In this document: positions 55,575 to 64,000 of the stretch, piece by piece
How positions within the stretch are numbered: the stretch's first letter is position 1
Layout: each line of letters opens with the position of its first letter
DNA from: Cliona cf. orientalis
Lineage: Eukaryota > Porifera > Demospongiae > Clionaida > Clionaidae
Length of the DNA stretch: 64,000 nucleotides
Direction: 5' to 3'
NCBI GenBank assembly: GCA_963930775.1
Contig: OZ005692.1
Coordinates: forward strand, 7,798,135-7,862,134
The notes under the pieces: generated by a model
What the model saw: only the letters and a program-made list of their open reading frames with translations
Told to the model about the DNA's origin: nothing
Databases searched by the model: none
Made by a program: the position numbers and the translations under genes

Positions 55575-56240
55575 ACTGCTGGTAATATTAATAAATGACG
55601 AATCAGATGTGTCTATGACACCACCACTATCACCTGCACTGTTGGTAGTAAAACCTACTGCTGGTGATATTAATAAATTAATCAGTGATGAATCAGATGT
55701 GTCCATGATACCACCATTGTCACCTGAACTGTTGTTAGTAAAATTACTGCTGGGGATAATAATGACGAATCATATATGCTAATGACACCACCAAAAGCTG
55801 CATTGTTGTTAGTAAAAGCACTGCTGGTAATATTATAATAAATTGCGCACATGACACCACCGCTATCACCTGCACTGTTATTGGTAAATATTGAATGACG
55901 ACTTAACCGTGGTCATGACACCACCATTAATTATAAACTGCACTGTAACAGTTATTACTAAAAGTACTGCTGGTAATATTCAGTGATGAATCAAAATTAA
56001 TGTGTACGTACATGACACCACTTTGATAAGCTGCACTGTTGTACTGCTGATAATATTATTAATGACGAATCAGATGTGTCCAAGATACCACCATGATTAG
56101 CTGCGCTATTGTTAGTAAAAATACTGCAGGTAACATTCACTGATGAATCCCATGTGTACATGACACCACCATTGTGAGCTGCACTGTTGTTAGTAAAGGT
56201 ATAAAATCATTATTATGTTTCTATGACTCCTCCATTAGTT
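55575..56240 (+). repeat. Decayed tandem repeat of about 95-115 bp
   Basis: Six to seven units with TGACACCACCA, CTGCACTGTTGTTAGTAAA and TACTGCTGGTAATATTA. The first two units keep an open frame (ESDVSMTPPLSPALLVVK twice); later ones do not. They may descend from a coding minisatellite. Confidence 0.75.
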
Positions 56241-57789
56241 CCAGCACTATCTGCAGAAAAAGTAGCATTGCTGATACTGAGCGAGTTCAAAAGTGCTAGC
56301 ATGACATTGTACATTAGAATGGAATGAACAGTTTTCAATGCTAGCATCAACTACTTCATTTAGCACTTAGTCTAGTGCTGTGCCTCTGCCTTCCACATCC
56401 TCAAAGATGGTATCTTCTGAATCAATTATAAGCATAAAGAAGTGCAGAACCTTTATCATAGCAAATGTAGTCTCGCTAATATTAATATTGAACCTTCCCT
56501 TCCTGACTGACTGCCACATTCTACAAACACAGTTCCATTGCTTCCTATGACTTTTTTCATAGTCTAAGAGAAGTTGTCTATAATATTTATGAGACGGAGA
56601 GAGATCTCCATTAAGACTGTGATTTCCTGGTAGAAAGGAGAGGGATATGTTTGTTTCAGTGCTGAGGTAGCTGGTGGAAGTAGCAGCAAATTGTGCTAGA
56701 GAAAGGCAGGGATCTTCAGGACAGTGAACATGCAGTCAGTGAGAATGTGATGTAATAGCATACCTGGCTGTTTGCAGATCGAGTCAGCATACACGAAGAA
56801 GAACATGCAGTAGCAGATTGCAAATGGAAGAATAACACATCTTTCCTGAAGATTTGGAAGCTAGTAGCTATAATTATAGCTGATCTTGATTGAATGAGAG
56901 CACTGTTTCCTTGCCACTATTCACAATAATAATTATGATGCCGGTACTGGATGAAACTAAAATCTGATGTCCCGCGATACACTAAAGAGAAGCTATTATG
57001 TAATGAATATAATATAGATGTGACTACACCTTTCTTAACTATGATTATTTCTTAATTGGGATATCAAGAATCTTTCTAATTATTTGCTGCACCTATCATT
57101 TTGTAATAGTATACCCTCATAACCTTGAAATCTGATGATCTTCAGCTTCCACAAAAATCAGTTTTTTTACATGGACTATACCACAGAAAATAAATTGCAA
57201 TAGCTATTATTATTGACAACGAGGATCCGGAGAACATGGTTTAAATTAACACAACAAAAGTTCTCACAACACAACTGTTACTGTATATGTTGCATTACTA
57301 AATTCTCAATCTTTTACATATTTCACGACAGATTCACAAGGAATTTTTCCTGTAATATTGTTACAGCCATGCAATGCTACATCAAAGAATTCACTTCCAT
57401 CTATATATAGAGTGACTTTATGGGACTAAATGCACTGGCTGGCTTGTGCATCCATGCATGGATACACCATGCACTCCATTAAGCCATCTGTCATGAATAT
57501 CATAGTAGGTATACCACTTATAATAAATTATATTATTCAATTTAGTATAATAAAATTAATAAGTACACTCAACACACACTAAACTCAGTCAGCCATCAAC
57601 TGGGGACATATCCAGCAGGATACTAGCTGCAATAAATAACAATGATTGGAAAACAGTGAGGTTAATCATAGTAAGATAATTGTAGCCAATAATATTCTTA
57701 AGATTCTTTGCACATACCCATAGCTAGTCGTGTTGCCAGGGGTTGCACGTGGATTCATTCTACTATGGGTAGCCACCCCATCAGCCACC
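56241..57789. other. Intergenic, no gene seen
   Basis: AT-rich; no exon-like block, terminal repeat or recognisable element was found. Confidence 0.35.
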
Positions 57790-58115
57790 TTCCATGCAAA
57801 ATTTCTGGATCAGCGCCTGAGATAGCTATAGGTCTGAAGTTAGATGGAGACGGATTTGCATTGGTTCCCTTGGATTTGGGAATGTGAAGTTTTCCAAGTT
57901 GAAGGCACCTCAGCTGCAGCAATAGACATGTTGAATATTTAGTGAGGACAGGTACTTCTGGGCCACTGTAGACAGGAGCTATACTGACATTTTAGCATCT
58001 TTGCAGAAATGTTGTCACGGCCGCTGGATTTAGACGTATCTATAGTTCCTGCAACAGATCCAGAACTTCCTCTTCAGTGCACAACAGCTCTTCTGAGTTG
58101 AAAGTGGAATCTGTG
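57790..58115 (-). mobile_element. LINE fragment (segment before the RT core)
   Basis: Minus strand encodes STFNSEELLCTEEEVLDLLQ, TSKSSGRDNISAKML, then, after frame changes, IPKSKGTNANPSPSNFRPIA, the standard lead into a non-LTR reverse transcriptase. Only this piece survives. It is distinct from the LINE at 37,883-49,602. Confidence 0.7.
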
Positions 58116-58389
58116 ACAGTATAGCCACCAACCATACATACATGTACAGTGTACAATACATGTAATATGTAAAAACTTTAAAATTAATGGTGAAAGTGTC
58201 CAACACAGTAGTTTTGCTCATATTTATCCTATAAACTATCTGAAGCTTCGCGCTAGTATTATAGTATATATGCACATTAGGAAACATATGCCCTATCTCC
58301 AACATTAATTTTGACTATTAAAAAGGAGGGATATCACTGACAGGCTTCTCCCCAACTGGGTCTCAGAAGCCACCAGAAACAGTCTCAGA

Positions 58390-58545
58390 GGTTGTAGAGT
58401 TTAAAAATTTCCTGGGGAGCATACCCCCAGATCCCCCTAATGTATTATTCTAATATTCTTTATGGATAAAAAAACACTGTAGTCCTCCCCCCCCCCCTTT
58501 AACTCCGCAATTGTTGCGTTTGCCCCCCCCCCCCTTGATGAAAAT
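58390..58545. repeat. Poly(C)-rich repeat fragment
   Basis: TCCTGGGGAGCATACCCCCA and two C-runs; related to the end of the element at 51,551-52,005. Confidence 0.6.
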
Positions 58546-58559
58546 CCTAAATGAAAGCC

Positions 58560-60060
58560 TGTATAGTCATCCAAAAGTATACATCTACAACCCCTGTTCA
58601 ACCTTGAGTGAGAGAAACATCAGTAGAACAGAGAAATGATAGCCGTACATCCATGCACACTACAAAATGGCTGTGGGTCCTTAGTCATACATAAGAATGC
58701 GCCTGTCCAATCTTGAGTGAGAGAAACATTGATAGCATTCGGTAGAATAGAGAAATGACAGCCGTACATGCATGCCCACTACAAAATGTGTGTGGATCAT
58801 ACTTACCACTCCCTGGCTGTGGATCCTTAGTCATACCAAAGTTTAAGTGTACACCTAGCTCCTATCCAACCTTGAGTGAGAGAAACAATCGGGAGAAGTA
58901 GAGAAGATGACAGCCACAGGTCCTGGAGTGTTCTTGCTGACATTAAAAACCAGGCTCAAGCTGCGGTTCCTTAGTCATCCAAAAGTATGCGTCTATAACC
59001 CCTGTTCAACCTCGAGTGAGAGAAACATTGATAGCATTCAGTAGAATAGAGATATGACAGCATGCCTACTACAAAATATGTGTGGACCATACTTACCACT
59101 CCCTGGGCTGTGGGTCCTTAGTCATCCCAAAGTTTGAGTGTACACTCCCTATCCAACCCCTGTTCAACAATGAGTGAAAGAAACAATCAGGAGAAGTAGA
59201 AAAGATGACAGCCATAGATATATGTCTACAGGAGTGTTCTACAAATTGCGAGCGGATATTAAGAACCAGGCTCAAGCTGCGGGTCCTTAATCATCCGAAA
59301 TATGCGTCTACAATCCCTGTCCAACCTTGAGTGAGAGACATACTTCCTGCAAACAAATAGTGAACGAGTGTAGCAAGTATCACAGGTTTATGTATCTTCT
59401 AACTATAGACGACTTAAGGCGTGAACATTTAGCCGATTAGATGACCACCAGGAGGTGTGACCAGGCGCGACTCGCACCTTTGCTGCTGCCTCAAATGTAT
59501 TAGTCGTATATGGGAGTAGAAATATTTTCAGTTGCTACGACACGATAAAAATCGAGCAGCACCCTAGAGCCTGAGTGCAGTAAGATCGGCCACTAAAGTA
59601 TCCATAATTGTGGCGATAGATGAATGGCAAGAGTCCTTGCTATTTTATAAGTGTTTTAGAGCACTTTCCCCCATACCCATAGTGTATTTTTGACCACCAG
59701 TGGGCGTATGCATACGTGTGATATAGTGCGATTCACACATTTTAATGAGACAAACGTTCACGCCTTAAGTCGTCTATATATGTAAGAGAATACTCACTCG
59801 CCTTTCTGTTGCGGGTCCGTAGTCCAAACAAGGAAGCTCGTGGTAGAAGAATTGTCAACGGTCACAGAAACCAAGATTTTCTGGCCTAACAATCTAGTGG
59901 AGGAGAAGCAATACATGTACACTCATCGTTCTCTATATGGGTCTCATGTCCTCACTATGAGCCTAGGGCGGCCCGGTGGGGACTATGACAATGGCATGTA
60001 GCTACACTTGTTTTGCCATCACGGGTCCTTACTTGAAACACACGAAGGGTATTCTTGACA
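58560..60060 (-). repeat. Ladder of mini-exon-like units with an MTKDPQ motif
   Basis: At about 58,563, 58,675, 58,820, 58,970, 59,110, 59,280, 59,810 and 60,024 a unit of about 65 bp recurs. On the minus strand it reads CTCACTCAAGGTTGGACAG (acceptor-like) then a short block encoding, for example, GSVHSNFGMTKDPQPRE or DAYFWMTKEPQLEP, and some units end in GTAAGTATGG or GGTTTTTA. Spacing is about 110-170 bp. Several units have stops in the best frame. It looks like a tandemly duplicated small exon of an unknown gene, now partly decayed; a non-coding minisatellite is the alternative. Confidence 0.5.
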
Positions 60061-60562
60061 ATGGCCACAGAAACTGGAAATATCCAGGCTAATAATCAAA
60101 TGGAAGAGAGCCACGCTGTCATCTCCCTCCTCCCTCTACGGTTCCACGAGTACTTGGTAGCGCAGACTTAATGATTTTAACCCGCTATATCCTTGTTTTG
60201 GAAATGGCGGGGAATGGCGTAACTTTACCCGGTTGCCTCTGATTTACGCCCATTTTCTTGAGGCCGTACGGCTTAATGATATTCATATGTATATAGATCG
60301 GTAACGGGTCGCGATCGCGTTTGCGTTGTTACAGAGCCTGACTCGGGCACGATCTCAGACTTGCTCTCACAAAACGAGAACGATTTCGAGTTTGCTAAAG
60401 AATAGAGCATAATTATATTAAGTTTGTGAGTTTCCATACATAAATATGTTTATCTTGCCTTCAGATTCTATGGTCTCGGTCGAGACTTGTGAAACATCGA
60501 CCATTACCATGACATCGTGAGGTTTTTGGCGGGAAGCAGCGGCAAAGGGGTGTCTTTATTCA

Positions 60563-60622
60563 GCGGAATGGAACGATGGAATGGAATGGTGGAATGGAAC
60601 GGTGGAATGGAATAGTGGAATG
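60563..60622 (+). repeat. GGAATGGAAC-type minisatellite
   Basis: Five to six copies of ATGGAATGG(A/T)(A/G)-like 10- to 13-bp units. Confidence 0.8.
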
Positions 60623-60854
60623 ACCACGCCCACCGAGTGTGTTTTGTGACGACCTATACCAATTACATTCAGTGCCCAAGACACGCAGGTCTTCTCTTCT
60701 CGATCGAATTATGGCTAGCCAGTGGCAGTAGTTCAAAGAAGGACGAGCACAAACTGATGCAGGAGAAAAATAGATTATTATGGGCACAAAGTGGGTCTTT
60801 CAGCTTCCAACATCGAATGTTTAGCAAGGGGGTGACACTACATAGGCATCTGTA

Positions 60855-61098
60855 CTTCCACCCGCGACCGGGGTCAAGATCTTGACCCATCAAATTTTTG
60901 AGCTTGACCCCTTGACCGCTCCAAAAATCTAGCCTTGACCCTTGACTATCCAGCATTAACCACGCCCACCGAGCACCTGGAGTGGCTTTGACCGTTTCTA
61001 AACTACCCTCGATTCCTTGCTTGACCGTTTGACCACCTTCAAAATTTCGCCTTGACTCCTTGACCTCACTTTGACCCCGGTCGCGGGTAGGAGTATAG
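60855..61098. mobile_element. Palindromic element rich in TTGACC
   Basis: CACCCGCGACCGGGGTCAA at the left and TTGACCCCGGTCGCGGGTAG at the right, with many TTGACC/TTGACT steps between. Non-coding. Confidence 0.7.
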
Positions 61099-61497
61099 TC
61101 ACCTATGCAGTGTCCCCCCTTGTTTAGTGACCTCGTGCTGTATGTAAGCTTACTTCGATACTTTGTGCAAGAATTCTTTGGTGTGTTAGCTAGCTACCTT
61201 TTCCGTGGGCCAGATTGTACCTCTTTGGGCTTCATATGTAGGCTAGCCTTTACCGGTATACTATTAAATAGGAGAGATATTGGCACCTGCCATTCTAGCC
61301 ATACCACTGAGACTATCCCCCTTCCCAAATGGCTCCTGAAATAGGTACTAGACCTGACACCCATTTCGCTGGCTACCCTAGGGGTGGGTCTCTTCAGTAC
61401 TGAGGGATTGCTGCTAGCTATTGCACTAAAAATTATTTCATCCCTGTATCACATGAATGGGGACACCACTCTATAGCCAGCAACAGGGGGGTCCCTA

Positions 61498-61570
61498 GCC
61501 TCGAACCCAGGCTCACTTTCGGGGGGGAGGGGAAAGAGAGCCTGGTACACACTGTCTGCGCATGCGCCAA
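61498..61570. repeat. TAGCCTCG terminal repeat, left end of a RecQ-bearing unit
   Basis: TAGCCTCGAACCCAGGCTC, then GGGAGGGGAAAGAGAGCCTG and GTACACACTGTCTGCGCATG, the same order as the about 70-bp end of the hAT-like element at 43,447. The partner end is not in the window. Confidence 0.6.
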
Positions 61571-61698
61571 AATTCCCAGAAATCCTGGGAATTGGTATAC
61601 CGCCGTAAAAGATGTTGTATACTAGTCCGTTTTCGGACCGTTGTTCTTCCGTGTCACGATACTTGATCGCGGTACCGTGGAGATATTGAGAGGGACGA

Positions 61699-63523
61699 AT
61701 GGTGACTGTAGAATTCGAGAGCGCTTTGGCCTACGCCCTGAACGCCATCAGAAGGAAAGATCTGAAGCTGAAGGACGAACAGGAATGTGCCGTTAGATAT
61801 TTGTATGATGGGGAGGACGTTTTTCTGTGGTTGCCCACGGGGTTTGGGAAGAGCCTTTGTTATGAGTGCTTACCTTTTCTCTTTGACTATAGACTGGGTC
61901 GTACAGGGGCTCCAGCTAGTCGTAGCACAGTTCTTGTTGTATCTCCGCTGGTTAGTTTAATGACAGATCAGGTGTCTTCTCTTATGGAGAGGGGGGTTTC
62001 AGCAGCTATCCTTAGCAGCCATGAACTCCGTGATAAAAGCTTTTTAGCTACAGACAAGGCTCTTCAAACACCAGGGATGTTTAGCTTACTTTTTGCTTCA
62101 CCAGAGGCAGTAATTGGGGCTACTAAGTGGAGAGAGAAGCTGTTAGATTTTCCTCTTACCGAGAGGATTGTTGCTGTTGCTGTTGACGAAGTGCTCTGTG
62201 TCTCAAAATGGTATGTGTCAGTTAAATTATGTATACTATAGGTACTGAATGCAAGTGCATGAAGTAGTATTACTAGTGGACACACAGCAGTGCCCGAATT
62301 ACCTCACTCAGTGCTATTTTACACATGCACATTGTGCTGGCGGTAGTCACATGAGGAGAGCGTGACAACCCCTGGGGCTATTAGTCTCATTCCCAAATCC
62401 CACCCTTGAGGTATATACCAATTGGATGGAGTCACTAGGGTAACGTCTATAGGGATGTAAATTTAATAATGTTTGGTTTAGAGTTTGTGTACCTTGCCTT
62501 TTCTACATGCAGGCTAGCTATTATACTAGAATGTGCGTGAGTGATCCCCATACAAATCTGTGCTGCTGGCTCTCTGAGTGTTATTCTTTGAGTGCCAGTA
62601 TCAGCTTTCTAGCCATAACCTATAATACATTGGTTCCCGATATTATATCATTAGGAGTGGTTCCTTCCGACCCGAGTATTCTCGTGTGGGCGAGATCAGG
62701 GCATTACTCCCAGCAGGAACGCCCATGTTGGCAGCAACAGCAACTGTGACGAAGGCTATCAGGCAGGACATATGCTGTAAGCTAGAGATGGTGACCTGTA
62801 AACTAGTGTGTGCATCACCAGATCGGTCCAACATATATTATGAGGTAGTTAGATGTACCGATATGGAGCAAGACATGTACCCCCTTGTGGAAGAATTACG
62901 TAAAAACAAATAGCAAATGCAGAGAGTGATTGTTTACTGTAGATCTTTGAATATGTGTTCTTCGATGTATTTCTACTTTTTAACTAGTCTCGAGGCAGAG
63001 AGCTACTACCCACCAGGAGCCGCTGAAATTAGTGATAATCGTTTATTTGGCATGTTTCACGCACAAACTCCAGAACATAATAAATTAAGATGTGATTCTT
63101 ACGAGTATGCAAAGTGCAGACGGGTTAGTAAGGGTGGTGTTTGCCACGGTTGCCTTAGGTATGGGAGTTAACCTGGTCGGAGTAAATAGAGTGATACACT
63201 ATGGCGCACCCTCTTCAATTGAAAATTATTTTCAGGAGAGTGGAAGGGCAGGTAGAGCAGGAGAGCAGGCCAAATCAACCATACATTGGAAGCCTTCTGA
63301 TGCTCCCATTAGAAAGAATATGGGCGATCCTCGGAATGTTGAGATAGCAGCTGTCCGTGCATACTTAGAAAATGTTACGGAATGCCGCAGATACCAGTTA
63401 TTACGACATTTTGATGTAGATGTGACAGTTACACGAGACAACATTTTATGTTGTGATGTATGTGCATCATTAGCATTAGATACTTATACAACAATTAATG
63501 ATAAAAAAATAACAGCTAATTAG
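61699..63523 (+). pseudogene. RecQ-like DNA helicase gene, near-complete with two faults
   Basis: Exon 1 (61,699-62,210) has motif I LPTGFGKS, motif Ia LVVSPLVSLMTDQ and motif II as DEVL rather than DEAH (VDEVLCVSKW). Exon 2 starts at 62,655 (TTAG|G, phase 2): SFRPEYSRVGEIRALLPAGT, motif III MLAATAT, motif IV VIVYCRS, motif V VVFATVALGMGVN and motif VI YFQESGRAGRAGE, then a Cys motif (CCDVC) like the RecQ zinc-binding part. By family it is a 3'-5' DNA-unwinding ATPase. Faults: an in-frame TAG at 62,911-62,913 and a frame change near 63,085-63,092, so the copy is probably dead unless these are sequence errors. The start ATG lies about 125 bp inside the terminal repeat at 61,498. It ends tail-to-tail with the next frame. 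Confidence 0.75.
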
Positions 63524-64000
63524 AATCAATTTCAGTTTCATGTCCATCATTATCATCTGAAGCGTCCGAATCTGACAGATCACCTTCACCCATTGCATAC
63601 TTAAATTTTGTGATATCTTTTTTCTTCTTTTCTATCCACTCAAACATTTTCTTCCTGTCTAGTCCATGCAGTGGGTCGTCTTCAATATTGGAGAACATAG
63701 CATGTTTACGCCCCTTGATGATTTGTAAATTTTTATTTTTTAGTAATACAGTCACTACTTTTTCGACATCGTCCTTATCACTCTTAGTGGTGTGAGTACT
63801 TGATGTAAATGGGATGTATGTCTGGTCGTCAAAAACTCTAGTAAACTCGTGCAGTGTTGATACTGATCGCGCAGCGCGTTGTGCAGCTCTCTCTGTTAAG
63901 TTTGATCCCATATTCTGTATTATTTCTTTAAAAAGCTTGTTTAAGTGTTCGTTATAAAAATCACAGGGGATATTGTTCCCCTCTCCTCCCCTAACATTGA
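63516..64000 (-). CDS. DUF6589-like protein, C-terminal part (runs off the window)
   Basis: Open on the minus strand from the window edge to the TAG at 63,518-63,516, at least 160 residues. Near the edge it reads GEGNNIPCDFYNEHLNKLFK, NMGSNLTERAAQRAARSVST and later KGRKHAMFSNIEDDPLHGLD, a pattern I associate with the end of DUF6589 proteins of invertebrate mobile elements. The tail is acidic (GDLSDSDASDDNDGHETE). Function unknown. Tail-to-tail overlap with the RecQ-like gene and their shared terminal repeat suggest both belong to one element. The N-terminal part lies beyond the window. Confidence 0.6.
   Translation of the reverse strand, partial: NVRGGEGNNIPCDFYNEHLNKLFKEIIQNMGSNLTERAAQRAARSVSTLHEFTRVFDDQTYIPFTSSTHTTKSDKDDVEKVVTVLLKNKNLQIIKGRKHAMFSNIEDDPLHGLDRKKMFEWIEKKKKDITKFKYAMGEGDLSDSDASDDNDGHETEIDSN

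Noticed and set aside
1-64000. CRISPR arrays, operons, ribosome binding sites or other bacterial features
   Set aside because: Spliced genes, SINE/LINE content and TATA promoters show a eukaryotic sequence; no repeat-spacer array is present.

Overview
The window looks like a piece of a compact, intron-rich, AT-rich early-branching metazoan genome, most likely a demosponge close to Amphimedon. The reasons are a Death-NACHT-LRR (NLR) innate-immune gene with very short symmetric introns, RecQ-like helicases and PHD/Ulp1-like protease genes of kinds known to be expanded in sponges, short eukaryotic splice sites throughout, and a dense load of small inverted-repeat elements. The species call is an inference from gene content, not a match.

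Layout. 0.6-3.2 kb holds decayed host-gene and helicase fragments inside nested inverted repeats. 3.45-12.97 kb is one complete plus-strand NLR gene of 14 exons; two short inverted-repeat elements sit in its introns, and a 2.3-kb CACTG-ended element with an internal palindrome sits in the last one. 13-21 kb holds a local tandem duplication and minus-strand remnants of XRN2 (C-terminal exons) and TOMM70 (TPR exons), cut by small transposons. 21-25.4 kb is almost all repeat. 25.45-29.95 kb is a candidate DNA transposon: a four-exon DUF7869-type gene, interrupted by one in-frame TAG, between inverted termini that carry a repeated GGGAAGATTTTACGT motif. 30.1-31.9 kb has an intronless RhiA-like gene between inverted copies of a dispersed repeat, and 34.15-34.74 kb has a small three-exon gene; both have a clear TATA box.

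The most striking structure is 37.77-50.83 kb, a readable stack of insertions. A 145-bp tandem array was split by a 5'-truncated LINE. That LINE was split by a 9.9-kb element (39,353-49,235) with about 190-bp terminal inverted repeats and a TA target duplication. The element carries an intact 569-aa pogo/Tigger-like transposase and, on the same strand, a multi-exon gene for an Ulp1-like cysteine protease joined to a PHD finger. At least four smaller elements later inserted into it, one exactly at an exon/intron junction of the protease gene.

51-54.9 kb is an old, broken Ty3/gypsy-type relic with a DNA element inside it. 55-61 kb is mostly gene-poor, with a decayed tandem repeat, a LINE fragment and a ladder of repeated mini-exon-like units. 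61.5-64 kb has a RecQ-like helicase gene (one stop, one frame change) tail-to-tail with a DUF6589-like open frame that runs off the end. Both RecQ loci lie beside the same kind of terminal repeat (TAGnCTCG...), which suggests the helicase travels in a mobile element.
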